A stretch of 45,559 nucleotides of DNA from Carboxylicivirga linearis (lineage in GTDB: Bacteria > Bacteroidota > Bacteroidia > Bacteroidales > Marinilabiliaceae). Under the pieces are notes generated by a model that saw only the letters and a program-made list of their open reading frames with translations, was not told where the DNA came from and did no database searches. The stretch's first letter is position 1; each line of letters begins with the position of its first letter. The translations under genes and the position numbers were made by a program. Below are positions 26,601 to 34,080 of the stretch, one piece after another. The DNA is taken from positions 1 through 45,559 of the forward strand of contig NZ_JAGUCO010000031.1 of assembly GCF_018271995.1 (NCBI RefSeq). Reading direction: 5' to 3'.

Positions 26601-27908
26601 TGAACCTGCTGCAGATGGAGAAGCCATGCTGGTACCACTAATAGTATTATAGGCTGTATTATCAGTATCATATGTTGAATAGGTATCTACTCCTTTTGTA
26701 ACAATATCGGGCTTAATACGCCCATCGTCAACCGGCCCCCATGCACTAAAAGAAGACATGATCACTTCGGATGGATCACCCTGATAACCATTACTTAGTT
26801 CTTCTACGGCTCCGATGGTCAAAATATTTTTAGCGGTAGATTGTGTTCCAATGCAATCATATGGACCATCTTGCGGATAAGAACCGTTGGTTGGGCCTTG
26901 CCCTCTGTCATTACCAGCTGACTTTACAATCAGATAATAAGGAGCATTTAAGGCGACTTCATCAAAATTACGTGCTGCTGAAGAATAAAATCCAAAATTA
27001 TAGTCTTCAAGGGCACTTATGGTTGGATCTCCATACCATGTCCAGTCATATCCATCCGTTGACCAGCCCAAAACATAACCATATGAATGATTGGATATTA
27101 GAAGCCCCTTAGCCGCTTCAGCAGCCATTTCACTAATATCCGAATCCCAGTCGTAAGCATTTAATTCTCCATTATAGGCCATACCCTTGGCCTTTTGAAC
27201 AACACCTCCTGCTACCATTGTTCCGGCAACATGTGTTGCGTGATAGTTGGTTGAAGAAGGGTTATCTTTTTGAGTAACTCTAGGAGCGCCTGTATTATTA
27301 AACTCCTGATGAGTCGTTAGAACGCCTCCACCATCCCACACACCAGCATGAATTCCTGAACCATCAAGACTTAATCCTAACAATCCTCCATCATATAATT
27401 GATCAGTAGATGTTGTCTTAGCTGCCCCTTCATTATTGGTAATATAATAAATAGGTCGGTTATTATCGTCAAGCCCTTGAAGTTCCATTAAATTGCCATT
27501 ATTCTCACTACGAATGACCCATCCCTTTTCTTTGGCAAGTTTGTATGCTTCAGCTTTTCTGTTTTCATATTTATTAGCAAATGAAACAGATAACTTTCTT
27601 AGTTTGTCAGACTTTGTCAGCTTGGCCTGATATTTATTCTTAATCTGTATATTAGAATCCGATCTTGTAACTGTATCAGTTGTTAAGGCAGGATTTTTAT
27701 TTATTTCATTATTAACTTTTGCAGACTTATCCACAACCCCAAAACTGTGTGTTGGCTTATTCTCACGTTTTGCCGGTAGTTTCTGTTGCGCTACTATGCT
27801 ATTAAAACCACCATATACAAGTAGACAGAGTATTAAAGAAAAGTTTTTTAACCAAACTACCAGATCATTTGAACACTTTTGTTTATTGCCAGATCGTCTT
27901 TTTACCAT
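20640..27908 (-). CDS. Giant secreted S8 (subtilisin-like) protease with adhesin modules, Omp28-like and T9SS domains
   Basis: The export signal lies in residues ~1-42 (WLKNFSLILCLLVYGGFNSIVAQ, part). The S8 peptidase domain (~180-500) has Asp192 (GVWDGGG), His223 (YHATHVAG), Asn333 (SAGND) and Ser427 (SGTSMASP), so all catalytic residues are present. A P-like beta domain follows (~505-630). At least six carboxypeptidase-regulatory-like repeats come next (for example GATVNVGGLQRITDENGEV). Two cleaved-adhesin domains contain FFESFENSISDW and FFESFEGDISDW; both have LTPENWLISPEIDLS and IAWVHYDC, so they are duplicates. A late domain (TVLLESVIN..., VRVDGVTRIGG, ...YLALVENN) resembles Omp28, without the CxxC. 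The C-terminal T9SS type A signal is IQIYPNPVSNLLNI ... LPKGVYFINLIS. It should act outside the cell on proteins or peptides. Confidence 0.88.
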   Translation of the reverse strand: MVKRRSGNKQKCSNDLVVWLKNFSLILCLLVYGGFNSIVAQQKLPAKRENKPTHSFGVVDKSAKVNNEINKNPALTTDTVTRSDSNIQIKNKYQAKLTKSDKLRKLSVSFANKYENRKAEAYKLAKEKGWVIRSENNGNLMELQGLDDNNRPIYYITNNEGAAKTTSTDQLYDGGLLGLSLDGSGIHAGVWDGGGVLTTHQEFNNTGAPRVTQKDNPSSTNYHATHVAGTMVAGGVVQKAKGMAYNGELNAYDWDSDISEMAAEAAKGLLISNHSYGYVLGWSTDGYDWTWYGDPTISALEDYNFGFYSSAARNFDEVALNAPYYLIVKSAGNDRGQGPTNGSYPQDGPYDCIGTQSTAKNILTIGAVEELSNGYQGDPSEVIMSSFSAWGPVDDGRIKPDIVTKGVDTYSTYDTDNTAYNTISGTSMASPSAAGSLMLLQQHYHNLNNEYMKSATLKALAIHTADECGPNPGPDYMFGWGLLNSAAAATTINKNNTQALIQERSYDGTPQTLTVKASGTEPIIVTMVWTDLPGTPVSPQLDPADPMLVNDLDVKISSDGEFFYPYKLDRDNPEAAATTGINSIDNVEKIVIDNPIVGQEYTITISHKGLIEDGAQDYSLIVTGIVMDGVHTATFTVADADGIIEGATVNVGGLQRITDENGEVTFVVLDNTTYSYTVTMYGYYDQTGSIAVSGEDLMQSIKLLPLPSYDVTFNVVSKQTGNPIENALIEFDNTSILTNSSGIGIVHKIIDGDHSYTISANEFAAVSGTITMRGADQTLNFELEDTPVLWDNFSTEGTSNGIISANYGGLGEFPNGLIESADDFIVPVGAIWNDIDIYAYGFSQDVYPQSFYLIIYSDNKGRPGEIVFHDIIYPANVKNPVFPLNNLGLNSGKYWLSVAGNFPDAVELDDGRWNMSTILDTKNEEALLRDHPDLFNTGTDWSLTADLLEETTVSLKFAIYKPEVRYPVSLTLVDQYNQVVNDVTIVFEDGRKVVSDNNGKAQIFLPEGDHNYTINSKGYDGYSGSINISGPVDNQLITLNKQPQYNVVFTVKNTDGNVIANAGIYLPEEDITLQTDANGVATVSLLPGNYSYTVSFMEYASYSDSFTIIDTDLNKNVQLTYNGVLFFESFENSISDWTLVDADGDGYYWEVKSLGTVAIDGSKLITSESYSIGALTPENWLISPEIDLSEKSGIYKLEYYVGAQDENYPLEHYKCIVSTTGNTVDDFSNDNILLEETLSSGFGIRTVDLTPYVGSKIHIAWVHYDCTDQYRINLDAIKVFKNISKDACIVSIDSPNNQNSCSLGDSEVISAMVANYGGYDITSLTMRYSINGDTPVEEVFDNVLIAPGDHQVIEFTQTADLSILGRYEITVECEINNETVTDNNQQTITVDNGDAVITVRAYSGSGSDNRWTIKDENGTVVKEYSDYPLNTQKDIDVCIQSYNCYTFEFNGFKQSDGVTPSETAWLEILYNGDVIWGGVSPGNAGESVKVQYIGDCSNFELYTVGFKVAFGIEPIAGATIAINESTYTTEENGKAIITIPNGQYDYSISADRYSTKSGHTFIDGMNVRIREELLLDQEIFFESFEGDISDWINTDGDGDGFKWGIQELEEGEAIDGNSCISSKSWDSESGTLTPENWLISPEIDLSQLSTASLSYYIGPGDAKYPQEHYKCVVSTNGTDISNFTDDNIIYEETIEAGDIALNFKQRTIDLSSYIGQKIRIAWVHYDCKDIYTINLDAVSVRTSISSDETISTNLLVTDENNNAIQNVQVEVNGLTGITDINGKVTFTQLVEGMSYEYSAAADIGYEYKNGRFVATAVEPVQLVLDVVQPVNFSLNNSYYQPDVELSWVNDATQKWFKFDSGVLKTGIGTNSEAVFDAAIQLDQDDFTNYDGFAITQFAFTPYIDSESLDAEYTMHIWDEDGNDMYSQLIDSYEANSLNIVELNTPYVIDVDKAIYIGYRVVTPGGYPIGCDEGPAIANKTDLLNLGDGFVSASINYGVDYNWIIRAYATSNSQVNSVGVQSVVLGDNTKNNFVDQPIQSIKLESPITIDKPILKSSSGFTYNIYRNNEVIANITTTNYDEVINPGVYTYYVTSVYNGAESSPSDIKQAAYVGDKTTDRKTVLLESVINTEMNNSAGIEKGLNDLLIQGYSVSNINYCIGDAYENDFSIARVEDYYAENQLAVRVDGVTRIGGSATTSLVDTYKEAYLTRLAQKSIIEMNLELQRQEYGKCIATVDLHELFKLHESGYVLYLALVENNIDFTWAEPATINSILKSMYPDASGTPFEFIDGTANVKVEFDVDKNIDIANFKLIAFVQHSPTHDVMQAVNATLPVGTSIDMETNPNTIQIYPNPVSNLLNIDNISIESEVLIQISNSAGRVIRRVVIPVGLGTAQIDFSGLPKGVYFINLISEEQSIGFEKVVKW

Positions 27909-28046
27909 CGAGATGTTATTTCGTTATAATATATTTAAGTCCTGTTTCTCAATACCTAGTTATTAGACACATTTCACCCCTATGTTCTTATGTTTATTTT
28001 ATAAGAACAGCCAATAGATAGTCGAATGATTGTGATGTATGAGAAT

Positions 28047-28087
28047 AATGGTTTGGTTATTAAGCGAATTAATAACCTTGAACCATT
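28047..28087 (-). terminator. Long nested hairpin after the GEVED protein gene
   Basis: An outer stem AATGGTT (28047-28053)/AACCATT (28081-28087) encloses a perfect inner stem GGTTATTAA (28055-28063)/TTAATAACC (28069-28077) with loop GCGAA. It starts 19 bp past the stop of the minus-strand gene. Confidence 0.65.
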
Positions 28088-28106
28088 ATAACATTTCCAA
28101 GAATTA

Positions 28107-29546
28107 CTATTTAATCAAAATCCGCTTAGTTACAGATTGCGTTTTTGATTTAAAATTAAGGAGATAAATACCCGATTTTAAAAACACATTAATATCTGTT
28201 TTTCCAGAGTTAACATCCTTTGAATACAATGCGTTTCCTGAAATATCAAATATTTTAATTACACCCATAGTTTGAGTTTCCACAATCATATTTCCATTGT
28301 TTGGATTTGGAGAAACATCAAAACTGATTTTTGAGACATCACCAATGCCTGTTGAAGTTGAAACATTTAATGTAAAATCCTGTATCTGACCGTCTCCATA
28401 TTCTCCACAAGCTCCTGTTGGCCAAAACATTGATGTTGAAGAAGGAGAATATGCATTTAAAATACGCATTCTGGTAGACCCACTTACAGCTATCTCTGGA
28501 ACAGTAATATCTGCAATAACATATTGATCATCGATTCCTGTTGAACCCAGGACTGAACCAATACTATAAACTTCTCCTTCATCGTCTAATGTTCCATTAT
28601 GATTCCAGTCTATAAAAGCTGTCAGTGTATTGGCTGAATAAGATGCATAAGAAACAGCTGACAGTCGCATTGTGTAGGATTCGCCTATCGTAACATTGGT
28701 AATTACGGATGTATTATCGATATATGCATTTGCATCATCACTAGAGGTATTCGTTGAAATTTGACCAAAATTAACAGATGTTATTGGCAGTGCTACTCCG
28801 CTTAAAGAAACTTCGCAATAACTATCAATACTTTCAATATCTCTAACCATTCTAAATTCACATCTTCCCCAACTATCTTCTCCTTCTGAATAATCAAATA
28901 CAGAGATATTCCAAACTCCTTCGATTGAAGGAATACCGCTGGTTGCAAACGAAGCACCAATAGGTGTTGTTGGATCTATATGTAATGAAAAAGATCCTTT
29001 TACATCGGCATATAAATCTGAGGCTGGCATTACTTCTTTTCCTTTCCCAGATGGATAACCTATATTAATTTTTAACAAAGCCTCCGGATTCAATCCTGTA
29101 ACTGTTAAATCTACTCCCGACTGTTCAAATTCACTTAAAGTTATTTCTGCCGGACTAATTGTCACATTTAAAGTTTCTGCCGGATCTTTGATAACCTCTA
29201 TTTCAGCATCTGCAGTGTTAGCTTTTGCATCTATTGCAGATATGGTATGTATACCAAGAATAGATAAATTAGTCTTTGAATTTACCCAACCATTAAAATT
29301 TCCATTTTCATCAGTAATAGCCGTAAAATAACGTTTCCCATCATTTGGATCTGTTATTATTAATTCTAGTTCAGAATTAGCTTCAAAACCACTCCCTTCC
29401 ACAGTAACTCCGGCAGCCCAAAACCAATACTCTATAATGGATGATATTTCAACCGCATTATAATCATATAAACGTATTTCTGGAGATTGTGCTTTTACAA
29501 ACAAACCAAAAAATAAAAATAGAATAATGAGTAGATTGTTTTTCAT
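28107..29546 (-). CDS. Secreted GEVED-domain protein with T9SS sorting domain
   Basis: The ATG at 29546 is chosen because it begins a good signal peptide, MKNNLLIILFLFFGLFVKAQ; the open frame extends 44 codons upstream without coding character. The N-terminal ~30-215 contains Ig-like beta domains (GVTVEGSGFEANSELELIIT, part). Residues ~255-410 form a GEVED domain: ITNVTIGESYTMRLSA, AFIDWNHNGTLDDEGEVY, RMRILNAY and CGEYGDGQIQDFTLNV. The end is a type A T9SS signal (FDVSPNPNNGNMIVE, IKIFDISGN, LKSGIYLLNF). No enzyme domain is visible. It is the first cargo gene downstream of two TPR genes on the same strand; a regulatory link is inferred only. Confidence 0.8.
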   Translation of the reverse strand: MKNNLLIILFLFFGLFVKAQSPEIRLYDYNAVEISSIIEYWFWAAGVTVEGSGFEANSELELIITDPNDGKRYFTAITDENGNFNGWVNSKTNLSILGIHTISAIDAKANTADAEIEVIKDPAETLNVTISPAEITLSEFEQSGVDLTVTGLNPEALLKINIGYPSGKGKEVMPASDLYADVKGSFSLHIDPTTPIGASFATSGIPSIEGVWNISVFDYSEGEDSWGRCEFRMVRDIESIDSYCEVSLSGVALPITSVNFGQISTNTSSDDANAYIDNTSVITNVTIGESYTMRLSAVSYASYSANTLTAFIDWNHNGTLDDEGEVYSIGSVLGSTGIDDQYVIADITVPEIAVSGSTRMRILNAYSPSSTSMFWPTGACGEYGDGQIQDFTLNVSTSTGIGDVSKISFDVSPNPNNGNMIVETQTMGVIKIFDISGNALYSKDVNSGKTDINVFLKSGIYLLNFKSKTQSVTKRILIK

Positions 29547-29698
29547 ACATGATGTTTTAATAATGAATGCGCAAAAAAAGCTAACTAAGATGGGAGAAAA
29601 AAACAGTTGGTGCCCACAATTATTGAATTTTCCCAAATCATTACGCATAAAAAACACCACTACCCCTCTAAACAACAATATTGTATGTACAAAAACAC

Positions 29699-30799
29699 TT
29701 AATTGCCAATATACTTCTTAAAAACAAACACCAGTTTTATTACTAACACTAAAACAACAATTCCAAGAGTGAATACAATTACATTATGCCTCTTCATGTA
29801 TCGTTCAACTTCGACTTTATTCGATTTAATATTTCCGGCGATTAAATTATCTATAACTAATTGCTCTTGAAGTATCATATGATTTAGAACTGAATCTCGT
29901 TTATTACTGTTTAAGGTATAATGAGTAATATCATTAACTGCCAGATAATTGTCTGCCAAAGCCTCATATAATTCAGATAAAAGGGCTGGATCTGAGGGTA
30001 ACCCTAGAGAATCAAAAAGAAAGTTAAGCTTCGCAATTGCCTCTCGAAACTTCTTTTGGGAAGATAATACATTTGACTTTCCAAGTTGTGCATACAAATA
30101 AATATCTTGAAGACTTTGGTCCTTAACAAGACTTAAAGCCTTATCATAACAAACATTAGCTGAATCTAGCTGTTTCTGCTCATTATAAATATAGCCCATT
30201 TGTATTAGTGAAATGCCAATATTCCGAGAAGTACTTCTACTATCTACCTGCTCGTATACATGAATTGCCTTTTTGAAATATTTTATTGCAATATCACCAT
30301 CCAAATTTTCTTTGAAATTAATGGCCTTTAAGAAGTAGATATTTCCATTTATATACCTCATCGAATCATTTAGCTCTTTATTTGAAATAATCGATTCGGC
30401 TCTATTCAGGTAGTTAATTACCTCATCTTTTACATTAATAATGTAATACTGATTACCTATAAATGCAAGATTAATCACTTGCCACTCAGTAGAGTTTATC
30501 TTCTCTGCTAAGCGCAATGCTTCTTTTGCATATTCAATAGCTCGATAACTATTATATTGAGCTGCATTGGCTGAAGCCTTTAGTTTTAGTAATTCAATCT
30601 GTTGCAGATCAGTTAAGGTCGCATGTATCTGCAAACTATCTAACAGTTGAACAGCCTCATCGGGATATGTATAAACCTTTTTTCTGGCTTGACTTAGGCA
30701 TTTTACAACACTATCTACTTCATTTGCTAATGCGCTATTTACCAAAAACGTAAAGCATAATAAAACGAATACTAAAATATTATAAACCCTGTTTCTCAT
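29699..30799 (-). CDS. Exported TPR protein with C-terminal membrane helix
   Basis: The start at 30799 gives a signal peptide, MRNRVYNILVFVLLCFTFLVNSALA. Most of the rest is TPR-like helical hairpins (for example YNSYRAIEYAKEALRLAEKI, IAIKYFKKAIHVYEQ, LDSANVCYDKALSLV). A membrane helix lies near the C-terminus (VIVFTLGIVVLVLVIKLVFVF, ~338-358), with only a short KKYIGN tail inside. It lacks the AraC HTH of its upstream neighbour, which has the same signal peptide-TPR-helix plan. The start overlaps the end of that neighbour by 20 bp, which suggests translational coupling and a joint role, perhaps a signalling partner. The family (exported TPR, membrane-anchored) is common in Bacteroidota sensor-regulator proteins. 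Confidence 0.7.
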   Translation of the reverse strand: MRNRVYNILVFVLLCFTFLVNSALANEVDSVVKCLSQARKKVYTYPDEAVQLLDSLQIHATLTDLQQIELLKLKASANAAQYNSYRAIEYAKEALRLAEKINSTEWQVINLAFIGNQYYIINVKDEVINYLNRAESIISNKELNDSMRYINGNIYFLKAINFKENLDGDIAIKYFKKAIHVYEQVDSRSTSRNIGISLIQMGYIYNEQKQLDSANVCYDKALSLVKDQSLQDIYLYAQLGKSNVLSSQKKFREAIAKLNFLFDSLGLPSDPALLSELYEALADNYLAVNDITHYTLNSNKRDSVLNHMILQEQLVIDNLIAGNIKSNKVEVERYMKRHNVIVFTLGIVVLVLVIKLVFVFKKYIGN

Positions 30800-32264
30800 T
30801 CTCCTGATCACTTTTCCTAAGCTTTTCAATGAATATAGATGGGGATTCACCAACAACCGACTTGAAAGTAGTAGTGAAAACATTACGGGAATTAAACCCG
30901 CATAATTCAGCCAAATAAGCTATTTTGTAGTTTAACACCTTCTCATCGGATTTCAATAACTCAATTAAATAATATATTCTTAACTCATTAATATATCGAT
31001 TAAAGTTCTTTCCATATTTTTTTTTAATAATTTCTGAAAGATATTTTGTATTTGTTTCTAGCTTTTTCGCAACTAAGGACAAGCTTAACTCTTTATCCAG
31101 ATACATCCTTCGGCCCTCAAAATCAATCAGTTTTTTTTCAATTTGTTCTTCCGTCGTCTCTGGAATAACAAAAGGAGTTACATTCTTTGTATTACGTGAA
31201 TTTTCTAATCTAACATCAAATTTACGTTTATTAATTTTGAAGATATATCCCAACACTATAATTAATACTAAAACAATAATTGCCAATGCATATCCAAGCT
31301 TAATAATTAAATCATTTGTCTGAACTGGTTCAATACGTCCCAATTCCCTGGATAAATTAACAGCTTTCAGACTGGCTTGTAATTTTTGCTTTTTTATACT
31401 ATCCGTCATCATACGATATAGGTTATCGTACTTTTTAAATAAATCAATATCATCAACTTGCAAACTACTCTCCATTATCAACTTACAAACCGTCTCGCTA
31501 TTGCTTAAATTATTGGCATTATTACTATTGGATAATTCTATAACTTGATCATATTCATTTAAGTAATACAAAGTAATCAATAACAATTCGGTTTTTTCTG
31601 GATAAAGTTCTTTAGGAAGCGAATAAGTATCAGAATACATTTTCTGAAGTGAATCTTTTTGCTCCTCCCGATTCCATAATTTTGCCTTAATGATTGATAG
31701 TTCTAAATCAAAACTTTTATTTTTCTCTGTATTCAAAATTAATTCTGCCTGATGTATAAACAACCAGCATGAATCATTTTTATTTAGATGAAAATACAGC
31801 GATGACAATGCTTCGTAATAAAAGAACTGTTGCCACGTATCGCTTTTTGATAAAGTTTGTTTTGATACCCTATTTAGATAAATATTTGCCGATTGATAAA
31901 GGCCCAAATCAATATATGTTTTAGCAAGAAGAATATAATATTGATCCTTGAAATCACCAGCCAGCTCTCCTGTATATGATAAACCTTCCTTTATTCTATC
32001 AAGTGTACTTAAATAATCCCCCCGATAAAATAAAGCATACGATTTAAGAACATTAGCTTTAAAAACAATACTATCATTTGCGCTGTTTTCGGTTATGAAA
32101 TCTACTATCTTAATTACTTTTAATGGATCATTAGGAAGAGACTGAGAAGCTTCAATTAATAAGCTATGATAATCTGAAAAGGATTGGGCTTTTAAAACAA
32201 CCACATTCACATTCAAAAAAAAGATAATTACTACTAAATGGGCATATTTCTTACTTATCGGCAC
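30780..32264 (-). CDS. TPR sensor with membrane helix and AraC-type DNA-binding domain
   Basis: The signal/anchor is residues ~1-26 (HLVVIIFFLNVNVVVLKAQS). The TPR-like helical region covers ~30-300. One membrane helix (~322-345, LGYALAIIVLVLIIVLGYIF) leads to a cytoplasmic AraC-type HTH (~385-485): KELSLSLVAKKLETNTKYLSE, part, and KIAYLAELCGFNSRNVFTTTF. The domain order suggests that the periplasmic TPR part senses a signal and the HTH binds DNA, as in other Bacteroidota one-component membrane regulators. It is upstream of a second TPR gene and of three T9SS cargo genes on the same strand. The targets are unknown. Confidence 0.8.
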   Translation of the reverse strand: MPISKKYAHLVVIIFFLNVNVVVLKAQSFSDYHSLLIEASQSLPNDPLKVIKIVDFITENSANDSIVFKANVLKSYALFYRGDYLSTLDRIKEGLSYTGELAGDFKDQYYILLAKTYIDLGLYQSANIYLNRVSKQTLSKSDTWQQFFYYEALSSLYFHLNKNDSCWLFIHQAELILNTEKNKSFDLELSIIKAKLWNREEQKDSLQKMYSDTYSLPKELYPEKTELLLITLYYLNEYDQVIELSNSNNANNLSNSETVCKLIMESSLQVDDIDLFKKYDNLYRMMTDSIKKQKLQASLKAVNLSRELGRIEPVQTNDLIIKLGYALAIIVLVLIIVLGYIFKINKRKFDVRLENSRNTKNVTPFVIPETTEEQIEKKLIDFEGRRMYLDKELSLSLVAKKLETNTKYLSEIIKKKYGKNFNRYINELRIYYLIELLKSDEKVLNYKIAYLAELCGFNSRNVFTTTFKSVVGESPSIFIEKLRKSDQENEKQGL

Positions 32265-32549
32265 AATATGAGCGTTATTATTTACCAGTTTAGAATTACA
32301 AAATTATTGAATTAAATTTTAATGACAACCTTACTATTTTTATTACATCAATAACGCTCTAGTATTTATTAAAGAGAAGTTATATATATTTCAATATTTG
32401 AATTTAAGATGAAGACATCTATCTTAAAAAATGACTAATTCTCTTGTAACATTTATATAAAAATACATAAACAAAAGGTATATCAGAATAAGCTACTTAT
32501 TGATAATTTTTATGGTTATCTAATTTAACTCCTCCCTTAAATCCTACAC

Positions 32550-32798
32550 TTAATCAACTGCAACCACCTCAACAATTTGCGGAACCGTTTTTTTAACAAC
32601 CATCTCCACTCCTCCTTTTAGCGTTTGCATGCTTAGGTGGCAATTATGACACGATCCTTCCAGACGAACCTTTACAACAAAATCGTCGGTAATATCCAGT
32701 AGGGTAATATTACCTCCATCACCTTGTAAATAGGGGCGAATTGTCTCCAGGGCTTCTTCTACCTCCTGCAACAACTTTGCTTTCTCACCTTCTCCCAT
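32550..32798 (-). CDS. NifU-like C-terminal domain (Nfu) iron-sulfur scaffold
   Basis: The protein is 82 residues, the size of a stand-alone Nfu domain. It carries YLQGDGGNITL (residues 23-33) and the cluster-binding CxxC, Cys50 and Cys53 (SCHNC). Nfu dimers hold a [4Fe-4S] cluster between the two CxxC pairs and pass it to client proteins in the cytoplasm. The gene follows mrp after a 3-bp gap, so the two are co-transcribed. The neighbour lacks its own CxxC, so this protein may supply the cluster-binding site. Confidence 0.9.
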   Translation of the reverse strand: MGEGEKAKLLQEVEEALETIRPYLQGDGGNITLLDITDDFVVKVRLEGSCHNCHLSMQTLKGGVEMVVKKTVPQIVEVVAVD

Positions 32799-32801
32799 AA
32801 C

Positions 32802-33908
32802 TTATTTTTTTATCTCAACAATCTTGGTTTCCGGTATACTTGCATTTCTATGCTCAACGCGTTCCACTACTTTTTGTGCTAGGTCAGCAAAGGCAATTCC
32901 AATGATAGAAGCTTCATTTAATGCGGCCGGCTCACCACTGTCTCCACCTTCGCGAATACTTTGTACAATTGGTATTTGTCCCAACAAAGGGACCTGCAGT
33001 TTATTGGCCAAGGTTTTACCTCCGTCTTTACCAAAAATATAGTATTTATTTTCAGGTAGTTCTGCCGGCGTAAACCATGCCATGTTTTCAATTAAGCCCA
33101 ATACCGGAACATTAATATTTTTGCTCTTAAACATGCTAATTCCTTTTACCGCATCAGCCAGGGCCACATTCTGAGGCGTAGTAACAACCACAGCTCCTGT
33201 AATACTAATACTTTGTACCAATGTTAAGTGAATATCACTTGTTCCGGGAGGTAAATCCAATAATAAATAATCCAACTCGCCCCAGTTACCATCATTTATT
33301 AGCTGCTTAATAGCATTTGTAGCCATTGCCCCTCTCCAGATCAATGCATCATCAGGATTAACAAAATAACCTATGCTCAGCATCTTCACACCGTATTTCT
33401 CAACCGGAATAATCCGATCTTTGCCATCTACCTTTTCCAACACCGGACGAGCATCTTCGGTTTGAAACATAATAGGCACTGAAGGACCAAAAATATCGGC
33501 ATCCAACAATCCCACAGAATATCCTGCCTTAGCTAGTGCAACGGCAAGGTTAGAAGTAATAGTAGATTTTCCAACACCACCTTTGCCAGATGCTACGGCA
33601 ATTACATTTTTAACACCAGGAAGAACCTTGGTTTCAACGGGCTTAGGCTTAGGTTTAACCTTTACATATATATTTCCCTCAATCTCAGCTTCCTCATCCA
33701 CATACGAATGAATAGCTTTAACACAAGCTTTCTTAAGCGATCCAACCAAAGGATCATTAGCCCTGTCGAATAATAAACTAAAACTGATTCTTTTTCCGTC
33801 AATTCGAAGGTCATCTTCAACCATTCCTAAGGATACAATATCCTTTCCTTTTCCCGGATGCACCACATGTTTCAGCGCATCTAATATTAAATTAGGATAA
33901 TACTCCAT
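32802..33908 (-). CDS. mrp: Mrp/ApbC-type Fe-S cluster carrier ATPase
   Basis: Residues 1-~85 are a MIP18/DUF59 domain, and residues ~98-350 are a ParA/MinD-like P-loop ATPase with deviant Walker A GKGGVGKST (108-116), LLDADIFGPSVP and LLLDLPPGTSD. Mrp proteins transfer Fe-S clusters in the cytoplasm using ATP. The CxxC usually found after ENM in this family is absent; the stretch is IENMAWFTPAELPENKYYIFG. The length of 368 residues is normal for Bacteroidota members. It is followed by nfu. Confidence 0.9.
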   Translation of the reverse strand: MEYYPNLILDALKHVVHPGKGKDIVSLGMVEDDLRIDGKRISFSLLFDRANDPLVGSLKKACVKAIHSYVDEEAEIEGNIYVKVKPKPKPVETKVLPGVKNVIAVASGKGGVGKSTITSNLAVALAKAGYSVGLLDADIFGPSVPIMFQTEDARPVLEKVDGKDRIIPVEKYGVKMLSIGYFVNPDDALIWRGAMATNAIKQLINDGNWGELDYLLLDLPPGTSDIHLTLVQSISITGAVVVTTPQNVALADAVKGISMFKSKNINVPVLGLIENMAWFTPAELPENKYYIFGKDGGKTLANKLQVPLLGQIPIVQSIREGGDSGEPAALNEASIIGIAFADLAQKVVERVEHRNASIPETKIVEIKK

Positions 33909-34080
33909 ACTTATCTTTATTTAAACCTTGTAAAAATAAGAATTTACAAATAAATACTGTCAACAAATCAGAATTAAAGTCATTTAACCATTCAATCCTC
34001 AAGCTGTCATTTCTTTTCATCAAAACCATTATGACGCATTATAGTTTATAATTATCTTCATAATTCATTAATCAGATGAG

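Noticed and set aside
20640-27908. Opposite-strand open frames inside the giant protease gene
   Set aside because: They are short, lack motifs, and lie antisense to a continuous frame with clear domains.
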